Positions 7,568 through 14,119 of a stretch of DNA of 16,011 nt are shown here, one piece after another. Numbering within the stretch: position 1 is the stretch's first letter; each line of letters begins with the position of its first letter. Made by a program: the position numbers and the translations under genes. The notes beneath the pieces are model-generated. The model was not told the DNA's origin. It saw only the letters and a list, made by a program, of their open reading frames with translations, and searched no databases. Origin of the DNA: Conexibacter sp. (lineage in GTDB: Bacteria > Actinomycetota > Thermoleophilia > Solirubrobacterales > Solirubrobacteraceae); assembly GCA_025964295.1 (NCBI GenBank), contig JAOPZD010000172.1, forward strand, positions 1-16,011, in the 5' to 3' direction.

Positions 7568-8572
7568 ATGGGTGACGTGCGCATCGGCTACAAGGCCTCG
7601 GCGGAGCAGTTCGACCCTCGGACGCTGCTGGAGTACGCGCGGGAGGCGGAGGCCGCTGGGCTCGAGATCGTCGCGACGTCGGACCACTTCCAGCCCTGGC
7701 GCCACCGCGGCGGGCACTCGCCGGCCGCGCTGCCGTGGCTGGGCGCGGCCGCGGTGGCGACCTCCTCGGCGGTGATCGGCACGAGCGTGCTGACGCCGAC
7801 GCTGCGCTACGAGCCGGCGATCGTCGCCCAGGCGTTCGCGACGCTCGGCTGCCTGGCGCCGGGCCGGGTGTTCCTCGGCGTGGGGACGGGCGAGGCGATG
7901 AACGAGACGCCCGCAACCGGCGGCGAGTTCCCGGGCCGCAAGGAGCGCCGGCTGCGCATGGCCGAGGCGATCGAGCTGATCCGCCGGCTGTGGCGCGAGG
8001 AGCGCGTCGACTTCGAGGGCGAGTACTACAGGACGTCGCAGGCGACGATCTACGACCGCCCGGCGCAGGAGATCCCGATCTACGTCGCCGCGTCCGGGCC
8101 CCTGGCCGCCAAGCTCGCCGGCCGGGTGGGCGATGGCTTCATCTGCACCTCCGGCAAGGACCCGCAGTTGTACGAGGACCTGCTCGAGAAGGTCGTCGAG
8201 GGCGCCCAGGCCGCCGGCCGCGACCACGCCGACATCCGCCACATGATCGAGATCAAGGTCTCCTACGACCGCGACAAGCAGAAGGCCTACGACAACACCC
8301 ACTTCTGGGCACCGCTGGCCCTCACGCCCGAGCAGAAGGAGGGCATCGAGGACCCGATGGAGATGGAACGCGTCGCCGACGCCAACCTCGACCAGGCCCA
8401 CACCCGCTTCATCGTCTCCGACGACCCCGACGAGGTGGTGGAGAAGATCGCCGTCTACCTCGACCTCGGCTTCAACGACCTCCTGCTGCACGGGCCGGGC
8501 CCGGACCAGGCGCGGTTCATCGAGCAGTTCGCGGCGGATGTGCTGCCGAAGCTGCGGGAGCGCGCGAGCTAG
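7568..8572 (+). CDS. fgd: F420-dependent glucose-6-phosphate dehydrogenase
   Basis: 334 residues, a luciferase-fold (LLM) enzyme that oxidises glucose-6-phosphate to 6-phosphogluconolactone and reduces coenzyme F420; cytoplasmic. It aligns almost without gaps to mycobacterial FGD1 as I remember it: GYKASAEQF at 7-15, SDHFQPWRH with D39, H40 and W44, GTSVLTPT, GVGTGEAMNE with E109, GDGFICTSGK ending in K197, and EQK with K257. The three phosphate-binding residues of FGD1 (two Lys and one Arg) correspond to K197, K257 and R280, all kept. This supports true glucose-6-phosphate use rather than a generic LLM oxidoreductase. It would supply F420H2 to other F420-dependent enzymes elsewhere in the genome. 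ATG 7568 is chosen because it matches the family N-terminus and sits 7 bases after a -10 hexamer. Confidence 0.93.
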   Translation: MGDVRIGYKASAEQFDPRTLLEYAREAEAAGLEIVATSDHFQPWRHRGGHSPAALPWLGAAAVATSSAVIGTSVLTPTLRYEPAIVAQAFATLGCLAPGRVFLGVGTGEAMNETPATGGEFPGRKERRLRMAEAIELIRRLWREERVDFEGEYYRTSQATIYDRPAQEIPIYVAASGPLAAKLAGRVGDGFICTSGKDPQLYEDLLEKVVEGAQAAGRDHADIRHMIEIKVSYDRDKQKAYDNTHFWAPLALTPEQKEGIEDPMEMERVADANLDQAHTRFIVSDDPDEVVEKIAVYLDLGFNDLLLHGPGPDQARFIEQFAADVLPKLRERAS

Positions 8573-8620
8573 GTGTTCTGCTTGCGGACCTGCTGAACAG
8601 GTTCTGCTGGTGAAGTGAGT

Positions 8621-8686
8621 GTGTCCGGCCCCTGGCAGAGGCTGAGAGGTGCGAGCCACGTCAACGCCACCTGGAGGGCCGGACAC
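8621..8686. repeat. Perfect 11-bp inverted repeat ending at the transposase ATG
   Basis: GTGTCCGGCCC at 8621-8631 and GGGCCGGACAC at 8676-8686, separated by 44 bases. The right arm ends immediately before the ATG at 8687. In a read-through transcript the start codon would sit against a stable stem. Confidence 0.8.
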
Positions 8687-9554
8687 ATGACAGACCGTAG
8701 ATGCCGCTTCGGACCGGCGGCGAAGATCGAGATGATCCGTCGTCGAGATCAGGCGAGTCGTTGGGCTCGATTGCTCGGTCGATGGCGTGTTCGCCGACGA
8801 CGGTCAAGACGGCCTGGGATCGCCTGGCAGAGCGCCCAGCAGGAGCACCGCGAGGACTTCTCGTGTCTGCTGCGGCGGCGACCGATGCCGAGAACGTGTC
8901 CTTGGTCGCCGAGCACCGAAGCTCAGCAGTAGATGCTGTCCCGGCAAGGCCGAGAGCAATTGGGGGCTGACGCGTTTGACCGCGTCGACGGGCCGCCATC
9001 GCGCAACGATCTCAAATGCCAGGGCATCCCGCGTCGGCGACGGTCTCAAAAGGCGGAGCAGGATGCGCCGTGACGAGTGGGCACAGACGGGGGATTTGCG
9101 TGCATATCGAGGCGTTTGGCGCCCCCGAAGCTCGACCAGCCGGGGCACTGGGCCGCCGGCCAGCGCAGCGAGCGCAACCGGACTCGCAAGGCCGGCACGA
9201 CGTATGTCATCGCGTCGTGGATGACCACACCCGCCTGGTCTACCGCGAACTGCACAGCGGCGAGACAGCCCAGAGCCCAACGGCGACGAGCGGGCGCGCT
9301 GCGACCTGGTTCGTTGCGCAAGGCTGCGCGCCCAGTTGACGCGGTGATGTCTGGCAACCACAAGGCCTACACAAGCGACCTGTTCACCGAAGCGCTCGCC
9401 GAGCTGGTATCGACACATCCCTACGCCCTACACGCCGCGCTGGAACGGCAAGGTCGAGCGGTTCTTTCAGACTGTGCACGACGAGTGGGCACACGGCCGC
9501 GTCTGGCAACAGCACCCAACTCGCCCCGCCCTATCCTGGATCCGCTTCGATTAA
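8687..9554 (+). pseudogene. IS481-family transposase, broken by multiple frameshifts
   Basis: The transposase can be followed only by changing frame. ATG 8687 begins MTDRRCRFGPAAKIEM; the helix-turn-helix part (GESLGSIARSMACSPTTVK) lies in another frame from about 8749; the next part ends at the stop TAG at 8930-8932. WGLTRLTASTGRHRATIS is in a third frame from 8961, KLDQPGHWAAGQRSER is in a further frame, VVDDHTRLVYRELHSGE in another, and PYTPRWNGKVERFF runs from 9429 to the TAA at 9552-9554. These blocks are in the correct order for an IS481 DDE integrase. The first catalytic Asp (usual HID) reads HIE at 9109-9111 and the second (usual SDN) reads SGN at 9353-9355; the final Glu is present in GKVERF. 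The gene cannot make an active enzyme. Confidence 0.88.
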
Positions 9555-9629
9555 CCGCCTACGACCTCACACCGCCGCCGGCGGATGCTCAATCATCAAC
9601 CGCGTCTAATAGGGGCGCAGGTAGGACAC

Positions 9630-10184
9630 CTAGCGCCAGCGCCAGCTCTGACGGGCCATGTTGATCGCCGAGGCACCGATCACCGAGATCGAGCTGTCAG
9701 ACGTCACCTGCAAGACGTAGACACGGCCTCCGCGCCGCACGGCGGTCTCGGTCTGGAGGAGCGTCGTGCCTTGGAGATCGTAGGTGTAGGCGACGGACCC
9801 GGCAGCCGCCCCGGCCAAGGTGGCCGCCTGAGGCGGTGCAGCGAGGTTGATGTTCGATGCGGTCGACGGGACCGCGGTCACGAGCTGTGCCAACGCGACG
9901 GGAGACGTCGGGAGGGAACCCTTGTTGCGGCGTCGCAGGACCTTGGCCGAGATCGAGCCGATCGACAGGACGTTCGATCCGCGCTGCACGTTCTTGCGCG
10001 TCCCGGGCGAGCTGATGATCACGCTGTGCCAACCGCCCGACGAGCTGCGCTTGACCTTCCATCCGCTGGGGACGAACGTCTTGTAGCCGGGACCCCGAAC
10101 GCTCTTCCGCGCCTCCGCCGTCGCGGGCAGCAGCGCGGCGACGAGGAACGCCACGAGGATGAGAAGGGTCTTGCGAGAAGGCAT
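9630..10184 (-). CDS. Small secreted protein of unknown function
   Basis: 184 residues from ATG 10184. Residues 1-25 form a signal peptide (MPSRK start, Leu/Val/Ala core, ATAEA cleavage region), so the mature part of about 160 residues is exported. The mature chain is basic at its start (FVPSGWKVKR), has alternating beta-type segments (GSVAYTYDLQGTTLLQTE, RVYVLQVTSDSS) and ends in SWRWR. This order of strands resembles small exported PsbP/LpqN-like folds, but I do not recognise a family with confidence and there are no catalytic motifs. AAGGTG (10197-10192) lies 7 bases before the ATG, so this gene has an ordinary Shine-Dalgarno site. The stop codon directly abuts the proposed right end of the insertion sequence. 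The next gene upstream on the same strand is the SDR, 112 bases away. Confidence 0.8.
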   Translation of the reverse strand: MPSRKTLLILVAFLVAALLPATAEARKSVRGPGYKTFVPSGWKVKRSSSGGWHSVIISSPGTRKNVQRGSNVLSIGSISAKVLRRRNKGSLPTSPVALAQLVTAVPSTASNINLAAPPQAATLAGAAAGSVAYTYDLQGTTLLQTETAVRRGGRVYVLQVTSDSSISVIGASAINMARQSWRWR

Positions 10185-10220
10185 GGAGCAGCACCTTGAG
10201 GTCGAGCGGGTGGGACTTGT

Positions 10221-10242
10221 CGCGCAACATCGCAGTTTCTGA
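10221..10242. promoter_or_regulatory. Operator-like motif AACATCGCAGTT upstream of the small secreted protein
   Basis: CGCGCAACATCGCAGTTTCTGA lies 37-58 bases before ATG 10184 (minus gene). A close relative, with AACATCGCTGTT as its core, lies at 14054-14076 upstream of the M29 aminopeptidase. The core has AAC/GTT arms. A regulatory role is inferred only from the similarity and the positions. Confidence 0.25.
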
Positions 10243-10262
10243 ACCGGGTGACATCACGTGTC

Positions 10263-10279
10263 CTTGCCAGGGCGGCAAG
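10263..10279 (-). terminator. Hairpin after the SDR gene (possible terminator)
   Basis: CTTGCC-AGGGC-GGCAAG is a perfect 6-bp stem with a 5-base loop, beginning 17 bases after the SDR stop codon. No T-run follows on the minus strand, so it is at best a weak or T-less terminator in the 112-base gap between two minus-strand genes. Confidence 0.35.
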
Positions 10280-10296
10280 CCTCCGCGGGGCGCTCG

Positions 10297-11112
10297 TCAG
10301 GCGCCCGTGGCGTGGTCTGCCGCGTCGGCTCCGGTCGACGTCGCCAGCGACGACGCGCCCTGGCCTCCGAGGATGCGCCGCGTCAACCCCGGCAGCAGGA
10401 TCCGGGCCGCCGCCGCCAGCGCGTAGGGCCGTGGTGCGTAGCGCTCGGCCTTGCCGCCCGGGCCCGCCTGGACGATCGCGTCGGCGACCTTGTCGGGCGT
10501 GGAGACCATCCAGCGGGTCGCGCGGTTGCCGACCAGCTCGGCCTGGGGGAAGCCTTCGGTGGCGACGAAGCCCGGGTTGACGAGCCCGACGTGGATCCCG
10601 TTGGGCTTCTCCTCCAGGTGCAGGGCGTCGGTCCAGCCGATGAAGGCGAACTTGGAGGCGGAGTAGCCGCCGGAGCCGGCGCGGGCGACGCGGCCGGCGG
10701 TCGATGCGACGTTGACGATCGCGCTCGGCGCGCTCTCGCGCAGCAGCGGCAGCAGCGCCTCGGTCAGCGCGGCCTGCGCGAACAGGTTGAGCTCCAGCGT
10801 GCGGCGCAGGTTCGCCGTCCCGACGTCGGCGAACGCCCCGCGCCACCCCGCGCCCGCGTTGTTGACCAGCAGATCCAGCCGGCCGAAGCGGGCCCGGACC
10901 GCGTCGGCGATCCGCGTGCCCGCGCCGCCGTCGGTCAGGTCCTCGGCCAGCACCAGGACGCGATCGTCGCCGCCGAGCTCGGCGGCCAGCGCCTCCAGGC
11001 GGTCCGCGCGGCGGGCGACGAGCGCCAGCGCCTGGGTTCCGGGCTCGCGCGCCAGGCGGCGCGCCGTGGCCTCGCCGATGCCGCTCGACGCGCCGGTGAT
11101 GAGGGCGATCAT
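10297..11112 (-). CDS. Classical short-chain dehydrogenase/reductase
   Basis: 271 residues with a Rossmann fold; a cytoplasmic NAD(P)-dependent oxidoreductase. Motifs in order: TGASSGIG at 6-13 (cofactor loop), NNAG at 84-87, N109, S137 in VNVAST, and Y150-SAS-K154, giving the full Asn-Ser-Tyr-Lys catalytic set. An Arg pair after the second strand (R34, R35 in LVARRADR) favours NADP(H). The C-terminal 40 residues beyond the fold are Ala/Gly-rich and unrecognised. The substrate cannot be told from sequence. It is divergent from the acyl-reductase-like gene, with 108 bases between the two starts, so the two may share control. TAGGAT ends 7 bases before ATG 11112, pointing to a leaderless transcript, although the AGGA inside it could also act as a weak ribosome site. 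Confidence 0.92.
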   Translation of the reverse strand: MIALITGASSGIGEATARRLAREPGTQALALVARRADRLEALAAELGGDDRVLVLAEDLTDGGAGTRIADAVRARFGRLDLLVNNAGAGWRGAFADVGTANLRRTLELNLFAQAALTEALLPLLRESAPSAIVNVASTAGRVARAGSGGYSASKFAFIGWTDALHLEEKPNGIHVGLVNPGFVATEGFPQAELVGNRATRWMVSTPDKVADAIVQAGPGGKAERYAPRPYALAAAARILLPGLTRRILGGQGASSLATSTGADAADHATGA

Positions 11113-11119
11113 GGCCGGG

Positions 11120-11125
11120 ATCCTA
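11120..11125 (-). promoter_or_regulatory. -10 hexamer TAGGAT of the SDR gene, leaderless-type
   Basis: On the minus strand TAGGAT runs from 11125 to 11120 and ends 7 bases before ATG 11112. Directly upstream is the inverted repeat TGCC-GAACA-GGCA, which touches the hexamer. Confidence 0.5.
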
Positions 11126-11220
11126 TGCCTGTTCGGCAGCCCGGCGGTCGACGCGACCGCGCTGAGGTTCCGACCGGTGGTCCGTTCAGGACGCGGCCCG
11201 CACGGAGGACCATCGTCGGC

Positions 11221-12372
11221 ATGCTCCCCACCCGCACCGACGCCGTCCTCATCACCGGCGTGACGGGCTTCGTCGGCACCGCCATCATGCTCCGGATCCT
11301 GGAGCGGTCAGATCGTCCCGTCGTCGCGCTCGTGCGGGCCGCCGACCGCGCCGAGGCCACCGCGCGCGTCCGCGCCGCGCTCGCCGAGGTGGCCGCGGGC
11401 GAGACGCTCGACGCCTCCATGTCGCGCATCACCGCCGTCCCCGCCGACCTCCTCGCCGACGGCCTCGGCCTGCGCTTCGCCGAACGCGAGGACATCACCC
11501 ACCGCTGCGACGAGATCCTGCACTGCGCGGCCTCCGTCGCCTTCGACCTCCCGCTCGACGCCGCCCGCGCCGTCAACGCCTCCGGCGCCGCGCGCGTCGC
11601 CGAGCTCGCGACCCGCTGCGCCGTCCGCGGTGCCGGCCTGCGGCGCCTCGTCCACGTCTCCACCGCCTACGTCGCGGGCGAGCGCGACGGCACGTTCGGC
11701 GAGGACGAGGTCACGACCGGCCTCCCGTTCCGCAACACCTACGAGCAGACCAAGCACGAGGCCGAGCAGCTGCTGCGCGCCTGGACGCCGCGGCTGCCGC
11801 TGCAGATCGTGCGCCCGAGCATCGTCGTCGGCGCCCGGACCACGGGGTGGACCCGATCGTTCAACGTCCTGTACTGGCCGCTGAAGATGTTCGCCCGCGG
11901 CCGCCTCCCGGTCCTCCCCGCGCGCGCGGACGCGCCCGTGGACGTGGTGCCGGTCGACTACGTCGCCGACGTCGTCCTCGGCCTCGCGGGCGCGCCGGAG
12001 GGCACCTACCACGCCGTCGCCGGCGAGCACGCGACCACCGTCGCCGACGTCATCGACCTGGCCGCGGCGCGCTTCGGCGTCCCGCCGCCGGCGATCGTCG
12101 ACCCCTCGGTCATCGACGACGCCCTCCAGCGCCCGATGACCCCGGCGCAGCGCCGCGCGCTGGAGCAGGCGCGCGTGTACTTCCCCTACTTCCGGCTCGG
12201 CGTGCGCTTCGACGACCGCTGGGCGCGCGCGATCCTGGAGCCCGCCGGCGTCATCACCGATCCGCTCTCGGACTACTTCGACACGTTGATGGACTACGCC
12301 CAGGACGCCGCCTGGGGCGCCCGGACCACCGGCTTGACCGTGACGGCACGTGATGTCACGGTGGCCGCATGA
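11221..12372 (+). CDS. Extended SDR, fatty acyl-CoA/thioester reductase-like
   Basis: 383 residues from ATG 11221. The sequence has TGVTGFVG at 12-19 (NADP-binding loop of extended SDRs), LVRAADRAEA after the second strand, HCAASVAFD, HVSTAYVAG and the catalytic YEQTK with Y174 and K178, followed by QIVRPSIVVG. This order is that of the male-sterility / thioester-reductase (NAD_binding_4) group, whose members reduce acyl-CoA or carrier-bound acyl thioesters to aldehydes or alcohols. Substrate specificity is inferred only from the family. GGAGG at 11204-11208 lies 12 bases before the ATG, rather far; the in-frame ATG 11125 upstream would add an unlikely Arg-rich tail. Its stop overlaps the next start (ATGA at 12369-12372), so it is translationally coupled to the lipase. 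It diverges from the classical SDR. Confidence 0.88.
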   Translation: MLPTRTDAVLITGVTGFVGTAIMLRILERSDRPVVALVRAADRAEATARVRAALAEVAAGETLDASMSRITAVPADLLADGLGLRFAEREDITHRCDEILHCAASVAFDLPLDAARAVNASGAARVAELATRCAVRGAGLRRLVHVSTAYVAGERDGTFGEDEVTTGLPFRNTYEQTKHEAEQLLRAWTPRLPLQIVRPSIVVGARTTGWTRSFNVLYWPLKMFARGRLPVLPARADAPVDVVPVDYVADVVLGLAGAPEGTYHAVAGEHATTVADVIDLAAARFGVPPPAIVDPSVIDDALQRPMTPAQRRALEQARVYFPYFRLGVRFDDRWARAILEPAGVITDPLSDYFDTLMDYAQDAAWGARTTGLTVTARDVTVAA

Positions 12373-13601
12373 CGCAGCTGACGGTCGCGGACGACAGCGA
12401 GCTGGGCGCCCTCGCGGAGCTGGCCACCGACGGCTTCGGCGGCGCGGTCACCCGCGTCCAGGAGCTCCACGAGGCGGTCGCCCGCCGCTCGTTCGGCCCC
12501 ACCGGCCCGGCCTCCGCGGCGCCCCGCGCCGTCCACGACGCGATCGCGTCGACCATGTACTCCGCCGTGCGCGGCGCCGCGACCGTCCTGGGCGCCGGGA
12601 TCGCCACGACCGTCCGCGCCGCCGGCGGCGGCCCGCGCATCACCGACCACCCGCGCGGGCGCCTGGCCCAGGGCGCGCTCAACGGCCTCTGGGGCGACCG
12701 GCTCGAGCGTGCCGGGAACCCGCTCACCGTCCCGATGGCGATCCGCGTGCGCGGGCGGGACGTTCCCGCAGAGCCCGAGCCGCTCGCCGCGGCCTTCGCG
12801 GAGGCGACGGGGCGGCCCGTCGTGTTCGTCCACGGCCTGTGCGAGAGCGACGCCGCCTGGTGCATCCGGGCCGCCGCGCACGGCGGCACCTACGCCACGC
12901 GGGTCCTGCCCGGCGTCGGCGGCACCGCGGTGACGCTCCGCTACAACACCGGCCTGCACGTGTCCGAGAACGGCCGGCGCCTCGCGGACCTGCTCGAGGC
13001 CCTGGTCGAGGCCTGGCCCGTGCCCATCGAGGATCTCGTGCTCGTCGGCCACTCGATGGGCGGCCTCGTCGTGCGCAGCGCGGGTCACGCCGCGAGCCGA
13101 CGCGGAGACCGCTGGCCGTCGCTGGTGCGCACGACGGTCTCGCTGGGCGCGCCGCACCTGGGGGCGCCGCTGGAGCAGGCCGCCGGGCTGGCGACGTGGG
13201 CGCTCGGCACGCTGCCCGAAAGCCGTCCGATCGCCGCAGTGCTCGCCGCGCGCAGCGCCGGCATCAAGGACCTGCGGCACGGCAGCATCGTGGACGCGGA
13301 GTGGGAGACGCTGGACCCGGACGCGGTGCGCGGCTTCCAGCGCGCGGACGTGCCGCTGCTGCCCGGCGCCCGCCACCACGTCATCGCCGCGACGCTCACG
13401 CGCAGCCCCGACCATCCGGTCGCGCGCGTGCTGGGTGACCTGCTGGTGCTGTCGCCCAGCGCCCACGGCCTCCAGGGTCGCCGGCGGGTGGTCGCGTTCG
13501 ACGCCGACGACTGCCGCCACGTGGGCGGCCACGACCACTTCGACCTCCTCAACAGCCCGGCGCTGGACGGGCTGCTGCGCGAGTGGCTGTCCGCCGCCTG
13601 A
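12369..13601 (+). CDS. Lipase/esterase, alpha/beta hydrolase (PGAP1-like)
   Basis: 410 residues starting at the ATG that overlaps the reductase stop by four bases. Residues 1-150 are a helical N-terminal region, Ala/Arg-rich and without a signal peptide, of a type often found before actinobacterial lipase domains. The hydrolase core follows: FVHGL with H155 (oxyanion region), GHSMGG with S229 as nucleophile, SLGAPHLGAPLE typical of triacylglycerol lipases and PGAP1-like esterases, and GGHDHFDLLN near the C-terminus with H388 (or H390) as the catalytic His. The acid is probably D375 or D376 in FDADD or an earlier Asp; I could not fix it. Coupling to an acyl reductase suggests joint work on lipid substrates, for example freeing acyl chains for reduction, but this is inference. 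No membrane segment is evident. Confidence 0.88.
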   Translation: MTQLTVADDSELGALAELATDGFGGAVTRVQELHEAVARRSFGPTGPASAAPRAVHDAIASTMYSAVRGAATVLGAGIATTVRAAGGGPRITDHPRGRLAQGALNGLWGDRLERAGNPLTVPMAIRVRGRDVPAEPEPLAAAFAEATGRPVVFVHGLCESDAAWCIRAAAHGGTYATRVLPGVGGTAVTLRYNTGLHVSENGRRLADLLEALVEAWPVPIEDLVLVGHSMGGLVVRSAGHAASRRGDRWPSLVRTTVSLGAPHLGAPLEQAAGLATWALGTLPESRPIAAVLAARSAGIKDLRHGSIVDAEWETLDPDAVRGFQRADVPLLPGARHHVIAATLTRSPDHPVARVLGDLLVLSPSAHGLQGRRRVVAFDADDCRHVGGHDHFDLLNSPALDGLLREWLSAA

Positions 13602-13686
13602 CCTCGGGTGGCGCTGCCGCGATCGACGACGCGCGCGGCTGGGCACCCTTCGCAGCACGGCCGGAGGCCCGGATCTGCGTTCGCGG

Positions 13687-13700
13687 GTGCCGCCGGGCAC
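13687..13700. repeat. Inverted repeat GTGCC-GCCG-GGCAC touching the STAS -10
   Basis: Perfect 5-bp arms with a 4-base loop, ending one base before TAGGCT (13701-13706). It could be an operator or the terminator hairpin of the lipase gene. The rest of the 112-base gap 13602-13713 shows nothing else. Confidence 0.4.
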
Positions 13701-13706
13701 TAGGCT
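13701..13706 (+). promoter_or_regulatory. -10 hexamer TAGGCT of the STAS gene, leaderless-type
   Basis: TAGGCT ends 7 bases before GTG 13714. No Shine-Dalgarno site lies between them, and this spacing helps choose the GTG over other starts. Confidence 0.5.
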
Positions 13707-13713
13707 TCGCCTG

Positions 13714-14052
13714 GTGAGCGGCTCCCCGCCTGAACCTTTCTCCGTGACGGTGGACCGGCAGCACGGTGGTCTGGTCGTCGCGGTTCGAGGTGAGCTCGAC
13801 CTCGCGACGGCGCCGCAGCTGGAGGACGCGTTGCTGCCGACGCTGCGCGAGGGCGGTCGCGCGATGCTCGACCTGCGCGCGCTGGAGTTCATGGACTCCA
13901 CCGGCGTGCGGGTGATCGTGGCGGCCCATCTGGCGGCCGAGGAGCACGGCGGACGTCTCGCGCTCGTGCGGACCGGGACCGAGAGCCCCGTCGGACGCGT
14001 GCTCGAGATCTCGGGGCTCAACGGCATCCTCCACGTCGTCGACGACGTCTGA
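13714..14052 (+). CDS. STAS-domain anti-sigma factor antagonist
   Basis: 112 residues from GTG 13714, a single STAS domain as in SpoIIAA/RsbV. Visible are the first strands (LVVAVRGELDLATAPQLEDAL), the phosphorylation loop LEFMDSTGVRVIV with S62 as the likely phosphoserine, and the late GRVLEISGLNGIL region. In the family the unphosphorylated protein binds a kinase-type anti-sigma factor and frees a stress sigma factor; it acts in the cytoplasm. No anti-sigma kinase, phosphatase or sigma gene lies beside it, so its partner is elsewhere. The upstream part of the frame (from 13435) lies in the lipase gene and is a shadow. The short N-terminal tail before the first strand is normal for the family. 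Confidence 0.9.
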   Translation: MSGSPPEPFSVTVDRQHGGLVVAVRGELDLATAPQLEDALLPTLREGGRAMLDLRALEFMDSTGVRVIVAAHLAAEEHGGRLALVRTGTESPVGRVLEISGLNGILHVVDDV

Positions 14053-14053
14053 T

Positions 14054-14076
14054 CGCGAAACATCGCTGTTCCCTGA
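14054..14076. promoter_or_regulatory. Operator-like motif AACATCGCTGTT upstream of the M29 aminopeptidase
   Basis: The core AACA-TCGC-TGTT is a near palindrome 44-66 bases before ATG 14120 and about 30 bases before the -10, a plausible activator or repressor position. It resembles 10221-10242. A second inverted repeat, TTCCC-GGC-GGGAA, lies at 14086-14098 between it and the -10. Confidence 0.25.
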
Positions 14077-14105
14077 GTGGTGCGCTTCCCGGCGGGAACC
14101 GGCGA

Positions 14106-14111
14106 TAGGGT
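14106..14111 (+). promoter_or_regulatory. -10 hexamer TAGGGT of the M29 aminopeptidase, leaderless-type
   Basis: TAGGGT ends 8 bases before ATG 14120, the same hexamer and spacing as at 5506-5511. GGTGAG (14109-14114) overlaps it and could act as a weak Shine-Dalgarno site if the mRNA began earlier. Confidence 0.5.
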
Positions 14112-14119
14112 GAGCTTCC

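Larger units (their letters stand above)
8621..9629 (+). mobile_element. Degenerate IS481-like insertion sequence
   Basis: About 1.0 kb, the normal size for the family, holding one broken transposase gene. The proposed ends both read GTGTCC inward (8621-8626 on plus; reverse complement of GGACAC at 9624-9629), with two further matches in the next four bases. I see no target-site duplication. Base composition is visibly less GC-rich than the flanking genes, consistent with foreign origin. The ends are less certain than the identity of the element, and the stretch 8573-8620 before it holds only a weak ACCTG/CAGGT inverted repeat. Confidence 0.65.

Noticed and set aside
8596..8610. ACCTG-CTGAA-CAGGT hairpin as the fgd terminator
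   Set aside because: The stem is only 5 bp with no T-run after it; too weak to call.
10258..11220. Upstream extension of the acyl-reductase-like frame across the SDR gene
   Set aside because: It is antisense to a well-supported SDR, and the extended-SDR fold begins properly just after ATG 11221.
10248..12359. 13-base inverted match GTGACATCACGTG (10248-10260) and CACGTGATGTCAC (12347-12359)
   Set aside because: A 13-base match between some pair of sites is expected by chance in 16 kb, and the second copy is inside coding sequence.
14058..14072. LexA (SOS) box before the M29 gene
   Set aside because: The AAC and GTT arms are separated by six bases, not the four expected in actinobacterial SOS boxes, and the gene has no DNA-repair link.
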